In this document: positions 1 through 7,501 of the stretch, piece after piece
Numbering within the stretch: position 1 is the first letter of the stretch
Layout of the letters: the number at the start of each line of letters is the position of its first letter
Assembly: GCF_003600895.1 (NCBI RefSeq)
Contig: NZ_QYRP01000002.1
Span: 2,294,001 to 2,358,000 of the forward strand
Length of the DNA stretch: 64,000 nt
Direction: 5' to 3'
Source: Nocardioides cavernaquae
GTDB taxonomy: Bacteria; Actinomycetota; Actinomycetes; Propionibacteriales; Nocardioidaceae
Made by a program: the position numbers and the translations under genes
The notes under the pieces: model-generated
Told to the model about the DNA's origin: nothing
Seen by the model: only the letters and a program-made list of their open reading frames with translations
The model's database searches: none

Positions 1-884
1 TCCTCATGTACAACAAGCAGGTCCTCGACAAGGCCGGCGTGAAGATCTCCGACCACCCGACCTGGCAGCAGATCGCCGATGCTGCGGCGAAGGTGAAGAC
101 CGCGGACTCCGCCGGCATCTGCATGCGCGGCAAGCCCGGCTGGGGCGACCTGTTCGCCCCGCTGACGACGGTCGTCCAGACCTTCGGCGGCAACTGGTAC
201 GACGAGGACTGGAATGCGACCGTTGACACCCCGGAGTGGAAGGAAGCGGTCACCTTCTACAAGAAGATGCTCGACGACTCCGGTGAGAGCGACCCGGTCT
301 CCTACAGCTTCAACGAGTGCCTGACCGCGCTCAAGGAGGGCAAGGTGGCGATGTGGGCCGATGCTTCGGTTGCCGCATCGATCCTCGAGGCCGATGACTC
401 GCCCGTGAAGGGAAAGATGGGCTACGCCCACATGCCGGTCGACAAGACCGAAGAGTCGGGCTGGCTCTGGAGCTGGAACCTCGCCATCCCGAAGTCCTCG
501 AAGAACCAGGACGCGGCCGAGGAGTTCGTGAAGTGGGCGACCAGCAAGGAGTACATCAACCTGGTCGGCACGAAGCTGGGCTGGTCGCTGGTCCCGCCGG
601 GCTCGCGCGCGTCGACCTACGAGCTTCCTGAGTACCAGAAGGCCGCCGCCGCCTACGCACCCATCACGCTCGACGTGATGCAGTCCGTGAACCCGGAGCA
701 GCCCGGAGTGGACCCGCAGCCGTGGGTCGGCATCCAGTACGTCTCGATCCCGGAGTTCCAGGACGTCGGTAACCAGTGCGCCCAGCTGGTGGCGGACTAC
801 CTCGCCAACCGCACCTCGATCGACAGCGCGCTGGAGAAGTGCCAGTCGATCGCCCAGAAGGCCGGCGACGCCCACAAGGACTGA
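1..884 (+). CDS. Sugar/sugar-alcohol ABC transporter solute-binding protein, 5' end missing
   Basis: This is the C-terminal 290 or so residues of an extracytoplasmic solute-binding protein of the sugar ABC family. The frame is open to the left edge, so signal peptide and lipobox are outside the window. The stretch GKPGWGDLFAP near the start of the visible part resembles mannitol/sorbitol-type binding proteins (SmoE/MtlE); many Trp and Tyr residues fit a sugar pocket. It is the first visible gene of the importer, followed by a 12-bp hairpin and two permeases. Polyol specificity is an inference from that motif plus the downstream dehydrogenase and kinase; another sugar is possible. Confidence 0.85.
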   Translation, partial: LMYNKQVLDKAGVKISDHPTWQQIADAAAKVKTADSAGICMRGKPGWGDLFAPLTTVVQTFGGNWYDEDWNATVDTPEWKEAVTFYKKMLDDSGESDPVSYSFNECLTALKEGKVAMWADASVAASILEADDSPVKGKMGYAHMPVDKTEESGWLWSWNLAIPKSSKNQDAAEEFVKWATSKEYINLVGTKLGWSLVPPGSRASTYELPEYQKAAAAYAPITLDVMQSVNPEQPGVDPQPWVGIQYVSIPEFQDVGNQCAQLVADYLANRTSIDSALEKCQSIAQKAGDAHKD

Positions 885-898
885 CCCGCCCCCGTGCC

Positions 899-935
899 GG
901 ACGCTGGGACTGGCTCGAACCCGGTCCCAGCGTCC
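899..935 (+). terminator. 12-bp perfect hairpin between binding protein and permease
   Basis: Bases 899-910 (GGACGCTGGGAC) are exactly complementary to 924-935, with a 13-base loop and no T-tract. It lies 15 bases after the binding-protein stop and before the permease ribosome-binding site. In ABC operons such intergenic hairpins commonly stabilise or partly terminate the message so that the binding protein is made in excess; that role is inferred here. Confidence 0.6.
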
Positions 936-983
936 GTCCCACCCACCTCACATCGAGCTAGCAGAGGGGAGGCGCTGACCGCC

Positions 984-1928
984 ATGACAACGGCCACGCG
1001 CACTCACGACGTCGAATCCGCGGCACCGCCCGCGGACGACATCGGTCGAAGGATCCGCCGCAAGCGAGCCTGGGGCAACCGGGCCCTGCTCCTCCCGGCG
1101 CTGATCTACGCGATCGTCCTGACCCAGGTCCCGTTCCTGGTCACCATTGGGTACTCCACCACCAAGTGGAACCTGCTCTACCCGCAAGACCGCGAGTTCA
1201 GCGGCCTGGACAACTACAAGTCGGTGTTCTCCTCGGGAGACCTGTGGCCGTCCGTCCGGGCGACGCTCCTGATCACTGGCCTGGCGGTCGGCGGCGCCAT
1301 GATCTGCGGGCTCGGGTTCGCGCTCCTGCTCAACCGCGCCTTCCGGGGTCGTGCCATCGCCCGCACGCTGATGATCACGCCGTTCCTGCTGATGCCGGCT
1401 GCGGCCGCCCTGATCTGGAAGTACTCGATGTTCGACACGAACATCGGAATGATCAACTGGGTGCTGCGAAGCATCGGGCTTCCGGAGGTTGCCTGGAGCA
1501 CCAATCACCCGATGGCCACCGTCGTGATCGTGCTCGTGTGGCAGTTCACGCCCTTCATGATGCTGATCCTGCTGGCGGGGCTCCAGGGCCAGTCCCTGGA
1601 GGCGCTCGAAGCAGCGCGGGTCGACGGCGCGTCCTCGTTCCAGATCTTCCGGTACCTCACGCTGCCGCACCTGCGGATGTACGCCGAGATCTCGGGCCTG
1701 CTCGGCACGATCATCATCCTGCAGGTCTTCGACCCGATCGCCATCCTCACCAAGGGCACCGGCGGCACGAAGACCCTCGCCTATCTCCTCTACGAGCGGG
1801 CCTTCATCGGGCTCGACGTGGGCCAGGCAGCGGCGTACGGCGTCGTCAGCGTCGTCCTCACGATCATCGTCGCCTCGATCACCCTCAAGAAGCTGTTCGG
1901 TGTCTTCATGTCAGGAGGCGAACGATGA
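984..1928 (+). CDS. Sugar ABC transporter permease (MalF/UgpA type)
   Basis: This 314-residue inner-membrane permease has about six hydrophobic segments and the family EAA loop (EALEAARVDGASSFQIFRYL) that contacts the ATPase. The ATG at 984 is chosen because an AGAGGGGAGG sequence sits 11 bases upstream; an in-frame ATG at 894 would start inside the intergenic hairpin and lacks such a site. A charged N-terminal tail of about 30 residues (RRIRRKRAW) precedes the first membrane segment. Its stop overlaps the next permease start by four bases, which suggests translational coupling and an obligate pair. Confidence 0.92.
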   Translation: MTTATRTHDVESAAPPADDIGRRIRRKRAWGNRALLLPALIYAIVLTQVPFLVTIGYSTTKWNLLYPQDREFSGLDNYKSVFSSGDLWPSVRATLLITGLAVGGAMICGLGFALLLNRAFRGRAIARTLMITPFLLMPAAAALIWKYSMFDTNIGMINWVLRSIGLPEVAWSTNHPMATVVIVLVWQFTPFMMLILLAGLQGQSLEALEAARVDGASSFQIFRYLTLPHLRMYAEISGLLGTIIILQVFDPIAILTKGTGGTKTLAYLLYERAFIGLDVGQAAAYGVVSVVLTIIVASITLKKLFGVFMSGGER

Positions 1929-2737
1929 AGTCGTACAAGGAATTCATGCTCACCGCACTCACCTGGGTGCTGGTCCTCGGGTTCTTCTTCCCGGTCTTCT
2001 GGATGTTCCTCAACGGGTTCAAGCCGGAGTCCAAGGCCTCCACGGTTGACCCGGTCTTCTTCTTCACGCCGGTGCTGGACGGTTACCGGGCGGCCATGGA
2101 CCGCGGGATGTTCGCCTACCTGGGCAACTCGATGATCGCCGCGGTTGGATCGACCCTGATCGTCATCCTGCTGGCCTTCCCCGCGGCGTACTCACTGAGT
2201 GTGCGGCGGATCAAGAAGGTCGACGACGCGATGTTCTTCTTCATCTCGACGAGGTTCATGCCGATCGCCGCCGCCGTCCTGCCGCTCTACATGATCCTCA
2301 AGTCGATCGGCGGGCTGGACAACATCTACCTGCTGACCCTGATCTACGCGAGCATCAACCTCCCGATCGCGATCTGGATGATGCGCTCCTTCCTGCTTGA
2401 GGTGCCTGGCGAGGTGATCGAGGCGTGCCGGCTCGACGGCGCGGGCTTCCTCCGGGAGATGACCCGGATCGTCCTGCCCCTGGTTCTTCCGGGACTCTCG
2501 GCCGCCGCCCTGATCTGCTTCATCTTCGCCTGGAACGAGTACTTCCTGGCGCTGCTGCTGACCAGCTCTGATTCGAAGACGGCACCTCCGTTCCTCGGCA
2601 GCTTCGTCGACGGCCGGGGCCAGTTCCTCGCCGTGCTCTCGGCCGCAGCAACGATCGCGGCGCTGCCGGTCATCGTCGCCGGCTGGGTCGCCCAGAAGCA
2701 GCTCGTCCGCGGCCTCTCGATGGGAGCCGTCAAGTGA
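1925..2737 (+). CDS. Sugar ABC transporter permease (MalG/UgpE type)
   Basis: This second permease has 270 residues, about six membrane segments and an EAA loop (EVIEACRLDGAGFLREMTRI). The ATG overlaps the stop of the first permease (ATGA) and is preceded by AGGAGG, so the start is secure. Together with the preceding permease it would form the heterodimeric channel driven by the ATPase encoded at 3615. The motif ISTRFMPIAAAVLPLY resembles polyol-type MalG homologues, which is consistent with, but does not prove, a sugar-alcohol substrate. Confidence 0.92.
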   Translation: MKSYKEFMLTALTWVLVLGFFFPVFWMFLNGFKPESKASTVDPVFFFTPVLDGYRAAMDRGMFAYLGNSMIAAVGSTLIVILLAFPAAYSLSVRRIKKVDDAMFFFISTRFMPIAAAVLPLYMILKSIGGLDNIYLLTLIYASINLPIAIWMMRSFLLEVPGEVIEACRLDGAGFLREMTRIVLPLVLPGLSAAALICFIFAWNEYFLALLLTSSDSKTAPPFLGSFVDGRGQFLAVLSAAATIAALPVIVAGWVAQKQLVRGLSMGAVK

Positions 2738-2769
2738 GTCCTCTCCCTTCCGTCCAAGGAGTTCCTCCC

Positions 2770-3513
2770 ATGTCTGCATCCATGCGCAGTCTCGACAACA
2801 CCGTCATCGTCATCACCGGCGCAGGGGGCGGCATCGGCGGAGCAACCGCCCGCCTCGCCCTCGAGGCCGGCGCCAGGGTCGTTGCGGCCGACCTCAAGGA
2901 GTCCGAGGTCCAGCACCTCGTCGAGACGTGGGGCCCCGCCCGGGTCGCCGTCGTGGCGGGCGACATCCGTGAGGAAGCGACCTCTGACGCCATCGTGCGC
3001 GCTGGCGTGGAGGCCTTCGGCCGTGTTGACAGCGTCATCGCCAACGCCGGCATCGGCTTCTACGGCGGCATCCTCGACGCGACGCCCGAGCAGGTCCGGA
3101 TGATGGTCGATGTCAACCTGCTGGGCTCGGTCTGGCTGGCGCGTGCGGCGGTGCGCCAGTTCCGCGCGCAGGGCGACGGTGGCGATGTCGTCATCATCGG
3201 TTCCGTCGCCGGCCTCCTGATCGGCGGCGGCAAGGAAGCGGTGTACGCCGCGACCAAGGGCGCGCAGATCAACCTCGGCCATGCGCTCGACCGGGAGCTT
3301 CGCCAGGAGGGCATCCGCACCACAGTGATCGCTCCCGCGGGCGTGAACACCCGGTTCGCCGCGGCGGACGGACGCTTCGGCGACACCGAGCCTGAGGACG
3401 GGCCGTTCATGCAGCCGGCGGACATCGCCGGAGCGGTGGTCTACACGCTCACGCAACCGCGCCGGATGCGCACCGAGCTGTGGACCATGTGGAGCCTCGC
3501 AGAGCAGCACTGA
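2770..3513 (+). CDS. SDR-family oxidoreductase (possible polyol dehydrogenase)
   Basis: A 247-residue classical short-chain dehydrogenase. Visible features are the nucleotide motif TGAGGGIG (residues 16-23), NAG (92-94) and the catalytic tetrad N116, S145, Y159, K163 (YAATK). Asp41 at the end of the second beta strand suggests NAD rather than NADP. The ATG at 2770 follows AAGGA at a good distance; a GTG at 2734 overlapping the permease stop is the alternative and would add 12 residues. Lying inside a sugar importer operon, it probably oxidises the imported polyol or sugar to a ketose for the kinase downstream. Substrate is inferred. Confidence 0.85.
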   Translation: MSASMRSLDNTVIVITGAGGGIGGATARLALEAGARVVAADLKESEVQHLVETWGPARVAVVAGDIREEATSDAIVRAGVEAFGRVDSVIANAGIGFYGGILDATPEQVRMMVDVNLLGSVWLARAAVRQFRAQGDGGDVVIIGSVAGLLIGGGKEAVYAATKGAQINLGHALDRELRQEGIRTTVIAPAGVNTRFAAADGRFGDTEPEDGPFMQPADIAGAVVYTLTQPRRMRTELWTMWSLAEQH

Positions 3514-3522
3514 CGTCTCACC

Positions 3523-3546
3523 CCGGTCCGCCAATCGGCGGACCGG
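3523..3546 (+). terminator. 10-bp hairpin between dehydrogenase and ATPase genes
   Basis: CCGGTCCGCC (3523-3532) pairs perfectly with GGCGGACCGG (3537-3546) around the loop AATC, ten bases after the dehydrogenase stop. There is no T-run. It may act as partial terminator or RNA-stability element inside the operon. Confidence 0.55.
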
Positions 3547-3614
3547 ATTCAGCAGACGCGTTTCTTACTACGGATCGTCCGGCACGTTCCTGCCGGTGAA
3601 GGGATGACAGAGTC

Positions 3615-4694
3615 ATGGCTGGAATCAGTTTTGAGAAGGCACAGCGTTGGTACCCGGGGGCGGACAAGCCTGCCGTCCCGGGCATCGATCTGGAGATCAA
3701 GGACGGCGAGTTCATGGTTCTCGTCGGGCCCTCGGGGTGCGGCAAGTCCACGACACTCCGGATGCTGGCGGGCCTGGAGGACATCAACGCCGGGCAGATC
3801 CTGATCGGCGACAGGGACGTGACCCACCTGGCGCCCAAGGACCGCGACATCGCCATGGTGTTCCAGAGCTACGCGCTCTACCCGCACATGACTGTGGCCG
3901 ACAACATGGCCTTTGCCCTGAAGATGGCGAAGGTCCCCGCGGATGAGTGCAAGCGTCGCGTCAACGAGGCCGCCCGGGTCCTGGGGCTGACCGACTACCT
4001 GGACCGCAAGCCGAAGGCGCTCTCGGGTGGTCAGCGTCAGCGGGTGGCGATGGGTCGCGCGATCGTCCGCAAGCCGCAGGTGTTCTGCATGGACGAGCCG
4101 CTGTCGAACCTGGACGCGAAGATGCGTGTGCAGACCCGCACCGACATCGCCAAGCTCCAGCGCGACCTCGGGGTCACGACCGTCTACGTGACCCACGACC
4201 AGGTCGAGGCGATGACGATGGGCGACCGCGTCGCGGTGATGAAGGACGGCGTGATCCAGCAGGTCGACACCCCGCTGGCCCTCTACGACCGGCCGGCGAA
4301 CCTGTTCGTGGCGGGGTTCATCGGCTCGCCGCAGATGAACCTCCTCACGGGTGAGAAGGTTGACGACTCGGTCCGCGTGGGGGAGTACCTCGTGCCCGTC
4401 GATCCTGCCGCCCTCAGCGCTGCGTCCGGCACGGTCGTGGTCGGCGTGCGCCCGGAGAACTGGCGCCTGGTCGGCCCCGGCGAGGGACTTCCGGTCACGG
4501 TCAACGTCATCGAGGAGCTCGGCGCCGATGCCTACGTGTACGGCACGTGCGAGGCACAGGGGACCCCGCACGATGTCATCGTTCGCGCTCCCGGCCGCGA
4601 CTCCACGGCCAAGGGTGACGTCATCCACGTGACCACGGACCCGGCGAACGTGCACGTCTTCGACAAGGAAACCGGGGCTCGGCTGTCGGCCTGA
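3615..4694 (+). CDS. Sugar ABC transporter ATP-binding protein (MalK/UgpC/SmoK type)
   Basis: A 359-residue ATPase of the carbohydrate-import class 1 group. Walker A GPSGCGKST is at 38-46, Q-loop Q84, signature LSGGQ 136-140, Walker B FCMDE 157-161, and the H-loop THDQ follows. The C-terminal third, from about residue 235, is the TOBE/regulatory domain (VGVRPENW motif). Length is usual for MsmK/UgpC proteins. It completes the importer with the two permeases encoded at 984 and 1925. The gene is separated from the dehydrogenase by about 100 bases containing a hairpin. Confidence 0.93.
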   Translation: MAGISFEKAQRWYPGADKPAVPGIDLEIKDGEFMVLVGPSGCGKSTTLRMLAGLEDINAGQILIGDRDVTHLAPKDRDIAMVFQSYALYPHMTVADNMAFALKMAKVPADECKRRVNEAARVLGLTDYLDRKPKALSGGQRQRVAMGRAIVRKPQVFCMDEPLSNLDAKMRVQTRTDIAKLQRDLGVTTVYVTHDQVEAMTMGDRVAVMKDGVIQQVDTPLALYDRPANLFVAGFIGSPQMNLLTGEKVDDSVRVGEYLVPVDPAALSAASGTVVVGVRPENWRLVGPGEGLPVTVNVIEELGADAYVYGTCEAQGTPHDVIVRAPGRDSTAKGDVIHVTTDPANVHVFDKETGARLSA

Positions 4695-4715
4695 GTCGAC
4701 CGCATACGAACGACC

Positions 4716-5642
4716 ATGACGAACTCATCTGCCCTCGTGATCGGCGAGGCGCTCATCGACCTCATCCAGCGCTCCCGCCTCCCCGCGATCGCGCGGGTAG
4801 GTGGGAGTCCGCTCAACGTTGCGATCGGCCTCAGCCGGCTCGGCATGAGGGTGGACTTGCAGACGCAGATCGGCGCTGATCATCACGGAACCCTCATCGA
4901 GCAGCACCTGGCGGCAGACGGCGTTGCCCTCGTGGCCGGCTCCGTTTCCGAACAGCCGACGTCGACCGCAGTGGCGACGATCGGCGACGACGGATCAGCA
5001 ACCTACGAGTTCGACATCTCGTGGGCGCTGTCGGCGGCTGACGGGCTGATGCCGACCGTGGCGCACACGGGGTCGATCGCGGCAGTGGTCGAGCCGGGAG
5101 CGTCTGCCGTCAGGAACGCGATCAGGGCGCTTCGTGCGACCGCGACCGTCTCCTACGACCCGAACGTCCGACCGCAGCTCATGGGCGATCGGTCGGATGC
5201 GTGTCGGCGGATCGAGTCGCTCGTCGCGCTGGCTGACGTGGTCAAGGTCAGCAGCGAGGACCTCGCGTGGCTCCATCCCGACGTGGAGCCCTCCGCCGTC
5301 GCGCGGCGGTGGGTCGGACTCGGGGCGGCGCTGGTCGTCATCACAGACGGGGAGTCTGGCGCGACGGCACTGACTCAATACGTCACCGTCGAGGTGCCGG
5401 CCCGGCGGACCGACGTGGTCGACACGATCGGTGCGGGCGACTCCTTCATGGCCGGGCTGCTGGCCGCTCTCGACGACGCCGGGCTACTCGGACGGAACAA
5501 CGAGGTGCGCCTACGAGCCATCGACGCATCCGTGCTCCGCGACGTACTGGCCTTCGCAGCTGAGTGCGCGGCGATCACCGTCTCTCGCCCGGGCGCCGAC
5601 CCGCCGCGTCGCAGTGAGGTGCCGCAAGCCCGCAGAGCCTGA
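4716..5642 (+). CDS. PfkB-family carbohydrate kinase (fructokinase-like)
   Basis: A 308-residue ribokinase/PfkB-type kinase. The N-terminal GGSPLNVAIGLSRLG is the family substrate-binding signature; the C-terminal TIGAGDSFMAG carries the anion hole and catalytic Asp. The gene starts 21 bases after the ATPase stop and is the last gene of the sugar operon. With a polyol dehydrogenase in the same operon, fructokinase or another ketose kinase is the natural guess. The ribosome-binding site before ATG 4716 is weak, suggesting read-through from the ATPase gene. Confidence 0.85.
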   Translation: MTNSSALVIGEALIDLIQRSRLPAIARVGGSPLNVAIGLSRLGMRVDLQTQIGADHHGTLIEQHLAADGVALVAGSVSEQPTSTAVATIGDDGSATYEFDISWALSAADGLMPTVAHTGSIAAVVEPGASAVRNAIRALRATATVSYDPNVRPQLMGDRSDACRRIESLVALADVVKVSSEDLAWLHPDVEPSAVARRWVGLGAALVVITDGESGATALTQYVTVEVPARRTDVVDTIGAGDSFMAGLLAALDDAGLLGRNNEVRLRAIDASVLRDVLAFAAECAAITVSRPGADPPRRSEVPQARRA

Positions 5643-5656
5643 GCTTCGCTCAGCAC

Positions 5657-5679
5657 GGTCCCGCGCCGAGCGCGGGACC
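5657..5679 (+). terminator. First of three tandem hairpins after the sugar operon
   Basis: GGTCCCGCGC (5657-5666) pairs perfectly with GCGCGGGACC (5670-5679) around a three-base loop. It begins 15 bases after the kinase stop, so it is a good candidate for the operon terminator although no T-run follows. Confidence 0.6.
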
Positions 5680-5704
5680 GATCACTACGGGGTGAGCGGG
5701 GATA

Positions 5705-5729
5705 CGGTGCCGGACACTGTCCGGCACCG
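5705..5729. repeat. Second tandem hairpin, 11-bp stem
   Basis: CGGTGCCGGAC (5705-5715) pairs exactly with GTCCGGCACCG (5719-5729) around loop ACT. It resembles the third hairpin in sequence (both contain GGTGCCG and CGGCACC), so the pair may be copies of one palindromic repeat. Confidence 0.5.
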
Positions 5730-5752
5730 GCGTCCGTGCGTCGACGTTGCAT

Positions 5753-5775
5753 GGTGCCGCACCGGGTGCGGCACC
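5753..5775. repeat. Third tandem hairpin, 10-bp stem
   Basis: GGTGCCGCAC (5753-5762) pairs exactly with GTGCGGCACC (5766-5775) around loop CGG. Same three-base-loop architecture as the two hairpins before it. Confidence 0.5.
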
Positions 5776-6180
5776 GTGGTCCCCGCATTCGAGCCCTGGC
5801 TCGGCGCGGCAGCCAACAGCATCGTGGGCACGCCGCAAACCCGAGAGGTCATGACTCGAAGGTGCGCCTCGATCGCGACGGTGTCAACCACCAGATCGTG
5901 ACCGACTTGGAGGATTCCGAACCGGCGGGAGACAGTCCGAGACAAGGAAAGACAGCGGTAGACACCAAGCACCGAAAATTCCTCCGGGCTGATCTCACGA
6001 CGTGAACCGCGCCATCGGATTTGCCCATCGAAAACCCATCAGGGACAAGACGATCGATGCCGAGACAACCGGAACCAACCGGTAGAGTGGTGGCGTCGGC
6101 AGCCGCCGATCTCCGTGTAGATCGAGGCAACCAAAGCTAACCAAAGACATTCCGAAGTAGCGGAAATCGGACACGATCGT
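5776..6180. other. Gene-free stretch, probable attachment-site arm
   Basis: No supported gene is visible here on either strand. Composition is noticeably less GC-rich than the surroundings (for example ACCGAAAATTCC, CCAAAGCTAACCAAAG). It leads straight into a partial initiator-tRNA sequence, so it may be the non-tRNA arm of an integration site. No integrase or excisionase frame is recognisable. Confidence 0.4.
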
Positions 6181-6216
6181 CCCAGAGGTCACAGGTTCAA
6201 ATCCTGTCCCCGCTAC
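6181..6216 (+). other. Partial tRNA-fMet 3' end (candidate attR)
   Basis: Bases 6181-6216 match, from memory of actinobacterial initiator tRNAs, the last part of the anticodon stem (CCCAGAGGTC), the whole T-arm (ACAGG, TTCAAAT, CCTGT) and the 3' acceptor strand (CCCCGC). The expected 5' half, including the CAT anticodon, is absent: the upstream bases are unrelated. A duplicated tRNA 3' end followed by the native terminator is the typical distal attachment site left by a tRNA-targeting integrase. If so, the intact tRNA and the other element end lie left of the window. A small oddity: GTAGCGG at 6157-6163 can pair with the terminal CCGCTAC. Confidence 0.65.
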
Positions 6217-6222
6217 AAAATG

Positions 6223-6256
6223 TTCAGGCCCGGGATCTTCGGATCCCGGGCCTGAA
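6223..6256 (+). terminator. 15-bp terminator hairpin with TTCG loop
   Basis: Bases 6223-6237 pair perfectly with 6242-6256 around the stable tetraloop TTCG. It directly follows the tRNA fragment, as the native terminator of the tRNA gene would. It also lies at the 3' side of the minus-strand gene ending at 6290, so it could serve both directions. Confidence 0.8.
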
Positions 6257-6289
6257 TGCATGTGCGGGCCTGTCGCCAGCGCCCCTTGC

Positions 6290-7036
6290 TCACTGACTCA
6301 CCAGACCCGACACGTAGGCGTGCGCCTGCACGAGCGAAGGTCCGTACCAGGTCAACAGCCGCCCGTTGACCAGCTCAGTCCGTGCCTTGGTGAACGCCTC
6401 GGGCCCGTCCTCGGCCGTGAACACATACGGCTCGTCCGGAAGCAGGACGACATCGAGGTCGGAGCTGTCGATCCGGGCGATGTCGACGTGTGGATAGCGC
6501 TCCGCCTCCTGACAGAACGCGTTGACCAGCCCCGCCCGGCGGACCAGGTCGCCGGTGAAGGTGCCGCTGCCGACGACCATCCAGGGATCACGCCAGATCG
6601 GGATGGCGACTCGTGCGCGCGGCGCAGGAAGTGCGCCCGACCAGAGTGCCTCGGCCTCCTCGAGCCACGTCGGCACCGCGACATCGAGAGCCGACGTGAA
6701 GAGTCGCTTCATCGAGGTGATCGCTTCCGGAACGGTCTCGATCTGCGTGACCCACACCTGTACGCCGGCCTCGCGGAGTCGGCGTACGTCGAGCTCCCTG
6801 TTCTCCTCCTTGTTGGCGATCACGAGGTCCGGCTCAAGCGCCTGGATCATTGCCCGGTCGGGGTTCTTCGTCCCGCGCACGCGGGGCACGTCGAGGTCGG
6901 TCGGATGCGTGCACCAGTCGGTCGCCCCTACCAGCAGACCGGTCGGGGCGACCGCCTCGGTCAGTGAGGGGACCAGCGAGACCACGCGCCGAACCGGGCG
7001 GGTGGGTTCGAAGGAATAGCCGAGGTCGTCGATCAC
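6290..7036 (-). CDS. Helical-backbone metal receptor (BtuF/FhuD-like), no export signal
   Basis: A 248-residue protein with the class III periplasmic-binding fold: VVSLVPSLTEAV near residue 18 and GTKNPDRAMIQALEPDLVI are typical of BtuF-like vitamin B12/siderophore receptors. There is no signal peptide or lipobox and no adjacent permease or ATPase, so it may be cytosolic. The GTG at 7036 has no Shine-Dalgarno sequence. A -10-like TAGCGT ends seven bases before it on the minus strand, so a leaderless transcript is plausible. Function as cobalamin/metal-chelate binding is family-based only. Confidence 0.8.
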   Translation of the reverse strand: MIDDLGYSFEPTRPVRRVVSLVPSLTEAVAPTGLLVGATDWCTHPTDLDVPRVRGTKNPDRAMIQALEPDLVIANKEENRELDVRRLREAGVQVWVTQIETVPEAITSMKRLFTSALDVAVPTWLEEAEALWSGALPAPRARVAIPIWRDPWMVVGSGTFTGDLVRRAGLVNAFCQEAERYPHVDIARIDSSDLDVVLLPDEPYVFTAEDGPEAFTKARTELVNGRLLTWYGPSLVQAHAYVSGLVSQ

Positions 7037-7074
7037 TGTTCAGACGCTACTGGTCGCCTTGGCCGGCAGGATCA

Positions 7075-7221
7075 TCACGGCTCGCGCGAAGCAGTCATCC
7101 ACAGGATGCAGACCCCTTCGGGCACCCGGCGGACGCTTGTCACGGTGCCGCCGCGTGCGCGGATCCGGGCCAGGAGCGTGGTGACGCGCTCGGCGGGAAC
7201 GGTCACGGTCCGCCAGGTCAT
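7075..7221 (-). CDS. Small hypothetical protein, 48 residues
   Basis: The start overlaps the stop of the preceding gene by four bases (ATGA), which supports it as a real, translationally coupled gene. The product begins MTWRTVTVPAERVTTLLARI, then has RGGTVTSVRRVPEGVCILWM. The pattern of a short helix followed by two strands looks like a compact alpha-beta unit. I do not recognise the family. Confidence 0.5.
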   Translation of the reverse strand: MTWRTVTVPAERVTTLLARIRARGGTVTSVRRVPEGVCILWMTASREP

Positions 7222-7496
7222 CGCCGGCTCCCCACGACCTGGACGCGCGGACCGTTCAGGACCTTGCCGCTGAGCGGGTGTGCTGAACGGGTCGGGGTGA
7301 CGCTGAACCAGCCATCCCAGTACGCCGAGTCGGGACCGCGGCGTGTGCCGAATTCGAGCTGGACGTAGCCGACCTCTTGATCCGGATCGACGACGCATGC
7401 GCCGTCCCTGATCGGGGAGCCGAAGGCATCGCGGAGGTACTTCTCGTTCTGGGGCAGCACGACTGTCGCGCTGGCTGACGCGTGGATGGTGGTCAT
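7218..7496 (-). CDS. Small hypothetical protein, 92 residues
   Basis: Starts five bases downstream of the SGNH hydrolase stop and overlaps the 48-residue gene that follows. A GGAAAGGG sequence precedes ATG 7496. The product is soluble, with two Cys-free beta-rich segments (EVGYVQLEFG, YWDGWFSVTP) and no membrane segment. I do not recognise it; coupling with the hydrolase and the 48-residue protein suggests a small cassette. Confidence 0.6.
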   Translation of the reverse strand: MTTIHASASATVVLPQNEKYLRDAFGSPIRDGACVVDPDQEVGYVQLEFGTRRGPDSAYWDGWFSVTPTRSAHPLSGKVLNGPRVQVVGSRR

Positions 7497-7501
7497 CTCG
7501 G

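Noticed and set aside
797..1003. Minus-strand frame with AGTGFEPVPAS
   Set aside because: Arises from the complement of the hairpin at 899-935 and overlaps two real genes.
5995..6261. Minus-strand 88-residue frame with the stretch VAGTGFEPVTSG
   Set aside because: That peptide is the well-known artefact of translating across a tRNA 3' end in antisense; no ribosome-binding site and it spans the attachment site and terminator.
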